Source: an uncultured Muribaculaceae bacterium | GTDB taxonomy: Bacteria; Bacteroidota; Bacteroidia; Bacteroidales; Muribaculaceae | Direction: 5' to 3' | NCBI GenBank assembly: GCA_910589095.1 | Contig: CAJUSN010000054.1 | Span: forward strand, 1 to 14,134 | DNA: 14,134 nucleotides | Part shown: piece after piece, positions 6,795-14,134 of the stretch | Layout of the letters: each line of letters opens with the position of its first letter | Numbering within the stretch: the first letter of the stretch is position 1 | Program-made: the position numbers and the translations under genes | Notes under the pieces: generated by a model | What the model was told of the DNA's origin: nothing | What the model saw: the letters and a program-made list of their open reading frames with translations, nothing else | Databases searched by the model: none

Positions 6795-8069
6795 TCAGCG
6801 GGCGAGGAGCTCGTGGAAGAGGTCGATGTAGCGTGAGGCTACTGAGGTGGCGGAGAAGCGGCGGCGTACATCTTCATGGAGTGCGTTGCGGTCCTGATTC
6901 TGATGCAATGCCCATATAATACCATTGGCGAAATCAATGGTGTTGCGATATTCGGCAATGTATCCGTTGATGCGATGGTCAATGATGTCGGTTTGTCCGC
7001 CTCGTCCAAAGGTGACAGGCAGTGCACCGGAAGCAAGCCCTTCGATGAGTGTGCCCGGGAGGGTTTCATAAAGCGATGATGAGAGCACAACTTTAGCCGA
7101 TGCATACAACTGACGGAGCAGCTGCGGGTCATTGATTGTACCCCAATGCTGGTGTGGGAAGCGAAGTTCATCAAGAGCGTGCGGATCGCCGAGAGCTCCG
7201 AAGAATACAACCTGCGAAGACTTGGCCACGTCGGGACGGTTGTCGAACAGATAGTTAAGCGCTTCAATGGCCATGGGAAGCCCTTTTATGGGATCGTCCA
7301 AGCGGGCTGCGCCCATAAGGATGTAATTCTGAGCTTCGGCGAGGCGGCGCAGCTTTACGGTGGGTGCGGTCTGGAAAGTATCTACGGGGAAGGCATTGGG
7401 TATGACTCGCAGGTCGGCATTACCCAGCAGTGAGCTTTTAGCGGCACACTCTGCAAGCCAATTGCTCACGGCCACGAACGTGATAGGCACCGAAGTGTAG
7501 AGTCGTTCCTTGCGTTTCCACACACGATGTGACAGGTCGCTGCGAGAGGCTCCGGTGAGAAATTGGCAGTTGCCACAGCTTTCAGTGAATCCGCGGCATT
7601 CCTGTGCGTGGTGGCAGATGCCGGTGAGACACCACATGTCGTGCATGGTCCACACAATAGGTTTGCCCAAGGCGGCAAGTTTTTGGATTCCTGAGAGCGA
7701 AAGGAGCCCTTGGTTGATCCAGCTGAGAGCAATAACATCGGCCTCGCGCACCCAAGGATGCTTATGGAGGGGGAGGCCAGTGGAAGCTGTTGAAACCTTG
7801 AACAGATTTTTACGTGAGAATCCGTTACCGAGTGCGATTCCCAATCGTTCAGTAAAGAAGGTGACACCACGATGCAGCCTTTTGGCGCCTTCCTGAATGT
7901 TTTCATCCGTGCTGTAACGATTGAACACCACCATCCGTGCGTCGACTCCTGCATCGCGCAATGCGTGCATAAGCCTGTAGGTAACTATTGAAGCACCACC
8001 GAGGAGGTCGCTATGGCAGATGAGGGCTACTTTCAGAGCCGGCTTGGGGGATGCATGAGTATCGGACAT
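6795..8069 (-). CDS. GT4 family glycosyltransferase
   Basis: This is a 424-residue GT-B fold enzyme that probably transfers a sugar from a nucleotide donor onto a surface polysaccharide or lipid-linked glycan at the inner membrane. The N-terminal domain starts with KVALICHSDLLGGAS (13-27), whose Gly-rich loop is typical of acceptor binding. The C-terminal domain has GAARLDDPIKGL (253-264) and the GT4 E-x7-E signature, Glu335 and Glu343 in YETLPGTLIEG. Between the two halves is a cysteine cluster at 147-168 with spacing C-x4-C-x5-C-x6-C-x2-C, after TMHDMW. Similar HDMW/Cys regions are known in colanic-acid-type glycosyltransferases. Its sugar specificity cannot be told. It is the last gene of the - strand operon, 21 bases after the DUF389 gene, and the flippase two genes upstream supports a role in polysaccharide assembly. 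The ATG start follows directly after the previous stop and has no Shine-Dalgarno. Confidence 0.9.
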   Translation of the reverse strand: MSDTHASPKPALKVALICHSDLLGGASIVTYRLMHALRDAGVDARMVVFNRYSTDENIQEGAKRLHRGVTFFTERLGIALGNGFSRKNLFKVSTASTGLPLHKHPWVREADVIALSWINQGLLSLSGIQKLAALGKPIVWTMHDMWCLTGICHHAQECRGFTESCGNCQFLTGASRSDLSHRVWKRKERLYTSVPITFVAVSNWLAECAAKSSLLGNADLRVIPNAFPVDTFQTAPTVKLRRLAEAQNYILMGAARLDDPIKGLPMAIEALNYLFDNRPDVAKSSQVVFFGALGDPHALDELRFPHQHWGTINDPQLLRQLYASAKVVLSSSLYETLPGTLIEGLASGALPVTFGRGGQTDIIDHRINGYIAEYRNTIDFANGIIWALHQNQDRNALHEDVRRRFSATSVASRYIDLFHELLAR

Positions 8070-8090
8070 TGTGGATAAATGATGAGAGGT

Positions 8091-9449
8091 TTATTCTGCG
8101 TTGACAATTCGGATTGATTTCATATCAAGGCGCGCGCGAAGATATTTGCTGAATTTATCGCGTTGCGCGGCGGTCATGGGTGTGTTGAAGTTGACGAGAG
8201 CAAGATTCACAGTATCGGCCTCGCCGGGATTGGCCACTGAGGCAAATACGCCGGTGCTCACGGCTATATCTTTCACTTCGGGAAAAAGCACCTTAAGCTC
8301 AGGAGCTATTTCGGCTCCTATGGCATTCATGGTGCGTTCATGACTGAGGGCTTGCCGGAGGGAATCGAGTTGCTGCTGCTGGGCAACTATGGTGGATTGC
8401 GTGATGGCATATACATCGCGAAGCCCTTCGGAATCCACGGTGTTGTTGTGGATCACATTGGAGCCTTGCAGTATTATCAACTTGGTGCCCTCCAACCCAT
8501 AGTCGGGAAGACGCGAGGTGAGAGCAAGCCGAAGTGAGTCGGAAGCCAATGGCTGGCCTATGAGGGTTATGGTAAGAGTGCGTTCGCCGTTTTTCACCGA
8601 GGTTTTCTCGGAGAGAACCTGAGTGTCGGGAAACACACATTCAGCGGCCACGAAGCGCGATGCGTCCATGTCGAACTTGGTTTGCCTGAACATTCGCCAT
8701 GTGAGCCAGATGCTGGGGAGCATAGTGAGTACGGCAAGCGTATATACAATGCGTCGCACCTTGCGGGCGCGCTGGCTGGAGGCTTCGGCAACCGTGCGGT
8801 ATTTCATCAGCTTCACCCCGATGAAGGTAGAGAAGGCGATATAGATGGAGTTGATAATAAACAGGTAGGCTGCCCCGAAGAAATAGTTCATTTGCCAGGT
8901 TGCCAGTCCATAGCCGGCTGTGCAGAGTGGTGGCATAAGGGCAGTAGCGATGGCCACGCCGGGGATTACATTTCCTTTGGCTGTGCTTCCGATGGCAAGG
9001 ATGCCGGCAAAGCCTCCCACGAATCCAATGAGCACGTCGTAGATTGTGGGGGATGTGCGCGCCAGCAATTCGCTGTGACCTTCACTCACCGGGGAGATGA
9101 GGAAATATATTGTCGATGCAACCACGGAGAACGTGGCTGCCATTATGAGGTTACGCAGGGCTTGCTTAATGAGCGAGAAATCGCATACTCCCACTCCCAG
9201 ACCTATACCGATGATGGGACCCATGAGGGGCGAGATGAGCATGGCGCCTATGATTACGGCTGTGGAGTTGGTGTTGAGGCCGAGTGATGCAATGAGGATT
9301 GCCAGTACGAGAATCACAATGTTCGGACCACGGAACGAAACGCCGTCGCGTATGGCCTGCTCCCCTTCATCTTGAGGGAGCATGTAGCTACTCAGGTTGA
9401 AATAGCCCGAGAAGTAATTGACTATGCGGGTGGCTATGTTGGTGGTCAT
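8091..9449 (-). CDS. DUF389 family integral membrane protein with soluble C-terminal domain
   Basis: This 452-residue membrane protein has unknown function. The DUF389 core occupies about residues 40-250 and holds roughly seven hydrophobic segments (near 44-62, 66-86, 101-120, 138-160, 163-180, 187-212 and 234-252). It includes the family signature GAMLISPLMGPI at 68-79 and TALMPPLCTAGYGL at 169-182. A soluble region of about 200 residues follows. It contains a compact alpha/beta segment (TLTITLIGQPLASDSL...LIILQGS) and a glutamine-rich helix QSTIVAQQQQLDSLRQAL that may be a coiled coil. Proteins of this family are often called hydrophobic-domain proteins and no transport substrate is firmly known. 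It sits between the flippase (35-base gap) and the glycosyltransferase (21-base gap), so co-expression is likely. Whether it helps polysaccharide export or responds to membrane stress is open. Confidence 0.9.
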   Translation of the reverse strand: MTTNIATRIVNYFSGYFNLSSYMLPQDEGEQAIRDGVSFRGPNIVILVLAILIASLGLNTNSTAVIIGAMLISPLMGPIIGIGLGVGVCDFSLIKQALRNLIMAATFSVVASTIYFLISPVSEGHSELLARTSPTIYDVLIGFVGGFAGILAIGSTAKGNVIPGVAIATALMPPLCTAGYGLATWQMNYFFGAAYLFIINSIYIAFSTFIGVKLMKYRTVAEASSQRARKVRRIVYTLAVLTMLPSIWLTWRMFRQTKFDMDASRFVAAECVFPDTQVLSEKTSVKNGERTLTITLIGQPLASDSLRLALTSRLPDYGLEGTKLIILQGSNVIHNNTVDSEGLRDVYAITQSTIVAQQQQLDSLRQALSHERTMNAIGAEIAPELKVLFPEVKDIAVSTGVFASVANPGEADTVNLALVNFNTPMTAAQRDKFSKYLRARLDMKSIRIVNAE

Positions 9450-9484
9450 GTGATAAACGTTTTGTTATGGATAATGAACCTGTG

Positions 9485-10993
9485 TCAACGTCCCAACTTG
9501 CGTTTCAGTGCCCCGAGGGGTATGAGTTGGCCTAATGTCATTTTCTCCACCCTGAGCACGAGTGCAATGTAGAGGAGTATCAACAAGGTGCCAACGCCCA
9601 TGTTGACCCATTTGTTTGGTGTGGCCAGCAGGAACGTTAGTCCATAGAGGGCGAGTGAAGCGAAAAAGTAGAGGGCGAGCCGACCCACGTGGTATCGGAT
9701 AGGGAAGTATTTCTGTCCCAGGAAGTAGGAGAGGATCATCATGGTGGCGTAGCAGGCGAAAGAAGCCCAGGCCGAGCCGTAATAGCCGAAGCGAGGCACA
9801 AGGACAATGTTGAGGGTGATTACAACCACGAGTCCGATCAGAGTGAGCCACATGCCCCACTGAGTGCGGTCAGTCAGCTTATACCACAGCGCGAGGTTGA
9901 AACATATTCCAAAGAATAGTTCACCGAGCATTATGATGGGCACCACGCCTATGCCTGAACGATATCGGGCTCCGATGAACACCTGTATGATGGGCGTATA
10001 CACCATGACTGCGAGGAAGATGAGCATTGCAAAAGCCACGAACCATTTCATGACCGTGGCATAAATCTGCTTGCGATCCTCACCCTGGGAACGTGCGCGG
10101 TCAAAGATGAAGGGCTCGTAGGCATAGCGGAACGCCTGTAGGAAGAGCACCATGATGACGGCCAGCTTGAAGCAGGCGCCATAAATACCGGTCATTGACA
10201 TGCGGGCAGCTTCATCGGTTATGAGGTGTGGGAGGAGGATTTTGTCAAGATTCTGATTCATTATACCTGCAAAACCGAGCACCAGGATGGGCCATGAGTA
10301 CCGGAGCATGAGCCGGAGCACGGATTGTGAGAACTCCCACTTGCGAGTGAAAAGCTCGGGCCAAAGCAGGGGAAGCATAGCCAGGGAGCTGATGAGGTTG
10401 GAGAGAAATATGTAGCCTATGCCGAATTCAGGGTCATAGAACCAATTCACGGTAGAGGGGGCATGGGACATTAGCCAAGGGCAACCGAGGATGAAAAAGA
10501 GGTTGAGTCCTATGTTTATGGCTATGCCGGCAAGCTTCAGCGAGGCAAATTTGAGGGGCCTGTGGCGGAAACGGAGGTAGGCGAAGGGGATGCTTGTAAA
10601 AGCATCGGCAGCAACGCATACGGCCATCAACATTACGAATGAGGGATGGTCAGGGCACTCCATCAACTGTGTGACCGGTCCGAGAAACGCCCATACCAGA
10701 AGAACAAAGAGCGTAGAGGTAAAAGCGAGCGATGAGAGGGCCGTGGTGTAAACAATGTTGGATGCGCGGAAGCGGTCATCGTTGGCAAAGCGGAAGAATC
10801 CTGTCTCCATACCGTAGGTGAGTATGGTGAGCATAATGGCCACGAATGAATAAACGTAGGTAACCACACCGTAGGCCGACGCAGAGAATACGTTGGTGTA
10901 GAGCGGCACGAGCATCCAGTTGAGAAAGCGTCCCACGATGGAGCTTGCTCCATAGAGCACGGTATCCTTTGCCAGTGATTTAACAGATCCCAT
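9485..10993 (-). CDS. Polysaccharide flippase, Wzx/MOP superfamily
   Basis: This 502-residue polytopic protein has 12-14 predicted membrane helices along its whole length and few long loops. The start LAKDTVLYGASSIVGRFLNW is the typical first helix of oligosaccharide flippases, and YVYSFVAIMLTILTYGMETGFFRF is a strong match to the second and third helices in the RfbX/Wzx-like group. Its length is normal for the family. Family role: moving undecaprenyl-linked oligosaccharides across the inner membrane for O-antigen, capsule or glycoprotein glycan assembly. Arg and Lys residues inside helices (AFRYAYEPFIF near 285-295) may contact the anionic lipid carrier; this is inference. It begins 22 bases after ruvB ends and is followed by the DUF389 gene and a glycosyltransferase, which supports a glycan pathway. 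Which glycan it moves cannot be read from sequence. Confidence 0.92.
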   Translation of the reverse strand: MGSVKSLAKDTVLYGASSIVGRFLNWMLVPLYTNVFSASAYGVVTYVYSFVAIMLTILTYGMETGFFRFANDDRFRASNIVYTTALSSLAFTSTLFVLLVWAFLGPVTQLMECPDHPSFVMLMAVCVAADAFTSIPFAYLRFRHRPLKFASLKLAGIAINIGLNLFFILGCPWLMSHAPSTVNWFYDPEFGIGYIFLSNLISSLAMLPLLWPELFTRKWEFSQSVLRLMLRYSWPILVLGFAGIMNQNLDKILLPHLITDEAARMSMTGIYGACFKLAVIMVLFLQAFRYAYEPFIFDRARSQGEDRKQIYATVMKWFVAFAMLIFLAVMVYTPIIQVFIGARYRSGIGVVPIIMLGELFFGICFNLALWYKLTDRTQWGMWLTLIGLVVVITLNIVLVPRFGYYGSAWASFACYATMMILSYFLGQKYFPIRYHVGRLALYFFASLALYGLTFLLATPNKWVNMGVGTLLILLYIALVLRVEKMTLGQLIPLGALKRKLGR

Positions 10994-11015
10994 GAACTGA
11001 TGAATGGTTTATGAA

Positions 11016-12062
11016 TCAGAAGAGCGACCCAGTCTCGGGTTGACGAGAGTAGCCGAGGTGTTCCCAGGCAAGTGGAGTGACTTCGCGTCCGCGGGGAGTT
11101 CGCTTAATGAATCCTTCTTTTATGAGATAAGGTTCATACACCTCCTCTATGGTTCCGGGATCCTCGCCGAGGGCGGTGGCTATTGTTCCGAGCCCAACGG
11201 GTCCGCCTTTGAATTTAGTGATGATTGTGGTGAGTATCTTGTTGTCGATTTCGTCCAGCCCGAAGCGGTCGATGTTCAGGGCCTCGAGGCTGTAGCGGGC
11301 TATTTCGGGGTCTATTACTCCGGTGCCCTTTACCTGGGCGAAGTCGCGTACGCGGCGGAGAAGAGAGTTGGCTATACGCGGGGTTCCGCGGCTTCGGAGC
11401 GCAATTTCATGTGCGGCCGAGGGGGTGCACTCCACGCGCAGCAGACGAGCGGAGCGCAGGATGATGCGCTCGAGAACTTCGTGGTCATAATACTCCAGAT
11501 GGCAATTTATGCCGAAACGCGCACGGAGGGGGGAGGTGAGGAGTCCGCTACGTGTAGTTGCACCCACGAGGGTGAAGGGGGAGAGAGACAGTTGCACGGA
11601 ACGGGCGCCCGGCCCTTTGTCAATCATGATATCAATGCGGAAATCCTCCATGGCGGAATAGAGATATTCTTCCACCACGGGACTCAGACGATGGATCTCA
11701 TCAATGAAGAGCACATCGTTTTCCTCCAGGGAGGTGAGTATACCTGCCAGGTCGCCGGGCTTGTCGAGCACGGGTCCGGAGGTGACTTTGAAACCGACGC
11801 CGAGTTCGTTGGCAATGATTGCCGAAAGGGTTGTTTTACCAAGTCCGGGAGGTCCGTGGAGAAGTAGGTGATCGAGGGCTTCGCCACGCATACGGGCAGC
11901 CGCCACGAACACTTTCAGGTTTTCCACCACCTTGTCCTGTCCGGCGAAGGCGTCGAATTCCGAAGGACGGAGGGCTTTTTCAATATCCCTCTCGCCCTGC
12001 GGGAGTGAAGCACTCTCGCGGGCAGAACGGATGTCGAAGTCGGAATCGGAGTCGAGGGTCAT
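11016..12062 (-). CDS. ruvB: Holliday junction branch migration ATPase RuvB
   Basis: RuvB forms hexameric rings that, with RuvA, pump DNA through a Holliday junction during recombination and restart of stalled forks. The 348-residue product is of normal length. Residues 1-35 form a variable acidic N-terminus. The conserved [12 protein letters not shown] opens the AAA+ domain. Walker A is GPPGLGKT at 70-77 and Walker B is LFIDEIHRL near 118-126. Sensor 1 is GATTR at 167-171, and SPLRARFG at 177-184 holds the likely arginine finger. The C-terminal winged helix that binds DNA includes [13 protein letters not shown] and ends in [17 protein letters not shown]. Its ATG overlaps the stop of the DUF4254 gene by four bases (ATGA), so translation is probably coupled. 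ruvA is not in the window. Its place among envelope genes is unusual in functional terms but may be a conserved Bacteroidales arrangement. Confidence 0.97.
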   Translation of the reverse strand: MTLDSDSDFDIRSARESASLPQGERDIEKALRPSEFDAFAGQDKVVENLKVFVAAARMRGEALDHLLLHGPPGLGKTTLSAIIANELGVGFKVTSGPVLDKPGDLAGILTSLEENDVLFIDEIHRLSPVVEEYLYSAMEDFRIDIMIDKGPGARSVQLSLSPFTLVGATTRSGLLTSPLRARFGINCHLEYYDHEVLERIILRSARLLRVECTPSAAHEIALRSRGTPRIANSLLRRVRDFAQVKGTGVIDPEIARYSLEALNIDRFGLDEIDNKILTTIITKFKGGPVGLGTIATALGEDPGTIEEVYEPYLIKEGFIKRTPRGREVTPLAWEHLGYSRQPETGSLF

Positions 12063-12664
12063 TTTTTAGCGTAAAGGATGGGGTTTGTGTCGGCGTCGTT
12101 GTACATTTTCATCTGTCGGTAGACTTTCATGAACTTGCGTCCGGCAGCAATGTCGTCAAGGAGTGTGTCGATGGCAGCGGAAAGGTCAGTGCGCTGTTCA
12201 AGTAGCACATTGAGCTTAGCCTGGCATCGGGCAATGTGTTCAGGAGTGGCGTCGGTGCGCTCCACTTCACGTTCCATGTGATATATTTTGAGAGCCAGGA
12301 TCGAGAGGCGGTCGAGTGCCCATGCGGGGCTTTCGGTGTTGATGGTGGCCGAGGGGAGGGGGCTTACCGATGCGTAAAGGTCGCGGAAATAGGAGTCAAG
12401 CTCTTCCACCATGTCGGTTCGGACTTGATTGGAACGGTCGATGCGACGCTTGAGAGCGAGAGCGGCCACGGGGTCGATTTCCGGGTCGCGGATAATGTCC
12501 TCAAGGTGCCACTGCACTGCATCTACCATGTTTTTGGCAAAGAGCACGTGGTCGATGTCGCCTTCAGCATAAGGGTTTTCGATTACGGCGTCAACATTGT
12601 CGAATTCATGATAGGCCTCAGTGGCCTGACGGAATATGCGGTTGCTTTTTTCAGCGAATGTCAT
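12059..12664 (-). CDS. DUF4254 domain protein
   Basis: This 201-residue soluble protein is predicted all-helical, with no signal peptide or membrane segment. The segment at about 30-61, starting [16 protein letters not shown] and containing [15 protein letters not shown], is characteristic of DUF4254, a small family seen mostly in Bacteroidetes and often near glycosyltransferase or envelope genes. Further conserved-looking parts are the Arg/Asp-rich helix [20 protein letters not shown] and the C-terminal helix [14 protein letters not shown]. The biochemical function is unknown; no catalytic motif is apparent and the many helices suggest a scaffold or partner-binding role, which is inference. 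The gene starts 27 bases after the phosphatase stop codon and ends by overlapping the ruvB start, so all three genes are probably on one transcript. The start ATG has no Shine-Dalgarno, as elsewhere in this window. Confidence 0.88.
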   Translation of the reverse strand: MTFAEKSNRIFRQATEAYHEFDNVDAVIENPYAEGDIDHVLFAKNMVDAVQWHLEDIIRDPEIDPVAALALKRRIDRSNQVRTDMVEELDSYFRDLYASVSPLPSATINTESPAWALDRLSILALKIYHMEREVERTDATPEHIARCQAKLNVLLEQRTDLSAAIDTLLDDIAAGRKFMKVYRQMKMYNDADTNPILYAKK

Positions 12665-12691
12665 AACGGTGAGTGTGTTTGGGTTAGATGG

Positions 12692-14011
12692 TTAATAATC
12701 GGCTGTGTTTTCGGGATAGCGTTCGTCGCCAAGGCGATCGAGGTAAACTTTGCGCAGGTCGGTCCAGCGGTAATATGGCCCTGAAACGGCTTTGGCCGGG
12801 AGAGTCACTTCCTTTTCATTGAGAAGCACTTTGACGAGAACGTCGTCGGCAGTGTATTTTTTACCTTTTGGACGGTAGAAAACGATCTGGACGTTGGCGG
12901 CCATGGGTGTGATGTCGTAGAGGTGCCAGAAGGAGTCGAGCTCGGTGAGATCGTTTACCTTGCGGCCGTAGCCATTGAGATCCATGAGCGTTGTAATGGG
13001 TACCACTACCACATCGTGGCCGAAGCGCATGTTTGCGGAGGGATCGGGGCGTAGGATCGAGGTGTCGGCACTTTCAATGAAATTGCGAAGAAGGTAACGG
13101 GCTCGCATAGGTCCGGAACCTTTTGTGAGATCTGTTTCACCGTAACGGAGGAACCAATCGATATCGCCGCGGTGTGCGTGGTTGATAAGTCCGGTTTCGG
13201 AGATAAGGTCCCACACGGGGGTTGGTTCATCAAGGCTCTGGGAGTTGGTGGCTATTCGCATAAGAGCCGATTCAAGCTCCTTGACGTCAATGCTGTCAGC
13301 GGCAAATTGAGGGTCGGAGATGATGAGGTCCACGAATGAAAGATCCTTAGGGAAGGCTTTTTTCACGCGCTTGGCTTCAGCTTTGGCTTCGGGGCTGTAG
13401 GCAAGGCGATTTGCGGTGGTATCCTCGTAGTTGAGGTAGTACATTGTGGAAGCCGAGGCATCGGAAGTGATGCGCAGCTTGGGATTGTAAGCGGCAAGCT
13501 CCTGAAGCTCATTGTCCATGGAGAGGATGCAACGGATTACCTCGGTGGATTTTGCATCTACGCGGGCATCGCCTTTAAAAATTTCGGGGAAGTTTTGGGT
13601 TATGCGTCGTGCTATACCGCGGTGTTGGCGAGCACCGAGCGAAGTGAGCTCCCCGCTTTTTTTCCGAGATTGTTTTTCGGTCAGTCGCAACTGTGCCATG
13701 AGTTGTTTTCCGCGCTCGGTGAGTTTTCCGTTGCGTTCGGCGGGTCGGAGAAGGTCGATGGGCTGGCGATAGACCCATTCGCCAATGTGCCAGCGAGAGC
13801 CGTGACGACCGTAATGCTCCAGGTGGAACGGTTCGTAGCCTTTGGGAGCGGGGGTTAGTTTTGGGAGTTGCTTTTCAGGATAAGGGTAGGCGTAATAATA
13901 GTTGGCGTACTTGCGCACCTCTTGGGTGGGTTCTACGGCCTGCACGCTGAAGGCAGCGAGAGCCACGGTGAATGCCGCGGCCACGTTACAGATAAATTTT
14001 GCGGATTTCAT
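12692..14011 (-). CDS. Secreted histidine acid phosphatase (clade 2 histidine phosphatase)
   Basis: This 439-residue exported enzyme probably removes phosphate from small phosphoesters, possibly inositol phosphates, in the periplasm or on the surface. The signal peptide is about residues 1-25 (AAAFTVALAAFSVQA). The phosphohistidine motif is YGRHGSRW, with Arg69, His70, Gly71 and Arg73. LTSLGARQHRGIARR (122-136) and STEVIRCILSMDNE (155-168) are the second and third conserved blocks, with Arg160 as a likely phosphate ligand. The proton-donor motif appears to be His332-Asp333 in FGHDVVVVP, so HD as in AppA-type phytases and not the HAE of MINPP enzymes. Length is normal for the family. It is the first gene of the - strand operon. 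The start is the ATG at 14011, which gives a clean signal peptide; no TAnnTTTG promoter box was found upstream. Confidence 0.9.
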   Translation of the reverse strand: MKSAKFICNVAAAFTVALAAFSVQAVEPTQEVRKYANYYYAYPYPEKQLPKLTPAPKGYEPFHLEHYGRHGSRWHIGEWVYRQPIDLLRPAERNGKLTERGKQLMAQLRLTEKQSRKKSGELTSLGARQHRGIARRITQNFPEIFKGDARVDAKSTEVIRCILSMDNELQELAAYNPKLRITSDASASTMYYLNYEDTTANRLAYSPEAKAEAKRVKKAFPKDLSFVDLIISDPQFAADSIDVKELESALMRIATNSQSLDEPTPVWDLISETGLINHAHRGDIDWFLRYGETDLTKGSGPMRARYLLRNFIESADTSILRPDPSANMRFGHDVVVVPITTLMDLNGYGRKVNDLTELDSFWHLYDITPMAANVQIVFYRPKGKKYTADDVLVKVLLNEKEVTLPAKAVSGPYYRWTDLRKVYLDRLGDERYPENTADY

Positions 14012-14075
14012 GCGGGTAATAGAGAATGGGTTGATTGGAATTAGGGGTGGGTGAGGTGAGCGTTGTGATTTTGAA

Positions 14076-14110
14076 CGAGCGCCGGGGTTGATTAAAGTCC
14101 CCGGCGCTCG
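14076..14110. other. Perfect 12-bp GC-rich hairpin upstream of the - strand operon
   Basis: CGAGCGCCGGGG (14076-14087) and CCCCGGCGCTCG (14099-14110) pair perfectly around an 11-base loop. The hairpin lies 64 bases before the start of the phosphatase gene on the - strand. Neither strand has a T run after the stem, so it is not a standard intrinsic terminator, although it could end transcription of a gene lying beyond the window edge. It could also be a leader structure controlling the operon. On the - strand, TTGACA at 14118-14123 resembles a -35 element but has no matching -10. Confidence 0.55.
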
Positions 14111-14134
14111 ATTGGAATGTCAATTATGTGTTAC

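Noticed and set aside
8682..9287. Open frame of 201 codons on the + strand opposite the DUF389 gene
   Set aside because: The product is Gly-, His- and Asp-rich without any motif and mirrors the membrane-protein codons on the other strand.
11004..11867. Open frame of 287 codons on the + strand opposite ruvB
   Set aside because: It lies wholly inside the unmistakable ruvB gene on the other strand. Its product has low complexity with no domain, and it begins in the leader of the flippase gene. It is a codon-bias shadow.
12236..12784. Open frame of 182 codons on the + strand across the DUF4254 gene and the end of the phosphatase gene
   Set aside because: It crosses two well-supported - strand genes and has no family features.
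14117..14123. TTGACA on the - strand as a -35 promoter element for the operon
   Set aside because: No TATAAT-like element lies 16-18 bases downstream, and primary promoters of this phylum use TAnnTTTG instead. The GC-rich hairpin also occupies the expected -10 position.

Overview
The window looks like chromosomal DNA of a Bacteroidales bacterium, probably a gut member of the Muribaculaceae or a close relative. This is inferred from four things. The putative promoters carry the Bacteroidetes -7 motif TAnnTTTG. Start codons lack Shine-Dalgarno sequences. A C10 (streptopain-type) protease carries a C-terminal domain like those exported by type IX secretion. A DUF4254 gene is also present. The species cannot be fixed from sequence reading alone. 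I see no rRNA, tRNA, CRISPR array, insertion sequence or phage gene.

Left part, + strand (1-6725). A 284-base leader with repeated TAnnTTTG boxes and a palindrome precedes recA. A strong intrinsic terminator follows recA and runs almost into the start codon of a secreted C10 cysteine protease. A 108-base spacer with two abutting inverted repeats, one enclosing a candidate promoter, then leads to a large unknown exported protein. That protein's reading frame is broken by one in-frame TAG at codon 90. The frame is otherwise open from 4146 to 6725.

Right part, - strand (14011 down to 6795). Six genes lie head to tail with gaps of 21-35 bases or a 4-base ATGA overlap, so they are probably one operon. 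In transcription order they are a secreted histidine acid phosphatase, a DUF4254 protein, the Holliday-junction motor RuvB, a polysaccharide flippase of the MOP superfamily, a DUF389 membrane protein and a GT4 glycosyltransferase. Apart from ruvB, most of these look connected with the cell envelope. A perfect 12-bp GC-rich hairpin lies upstream of the first gene. The two halves converge in a 69-base gap (6726-6794) with no clear terminator.

Most of the window is ordinary housekeeping or envelope content. I do not see convincing evidence of a new multi-gene system. The points most worth checking are the in-frame amber codon in the unknown exported protein, the terminator placed against the protease start codon, and the palindrome at the recA promoter.
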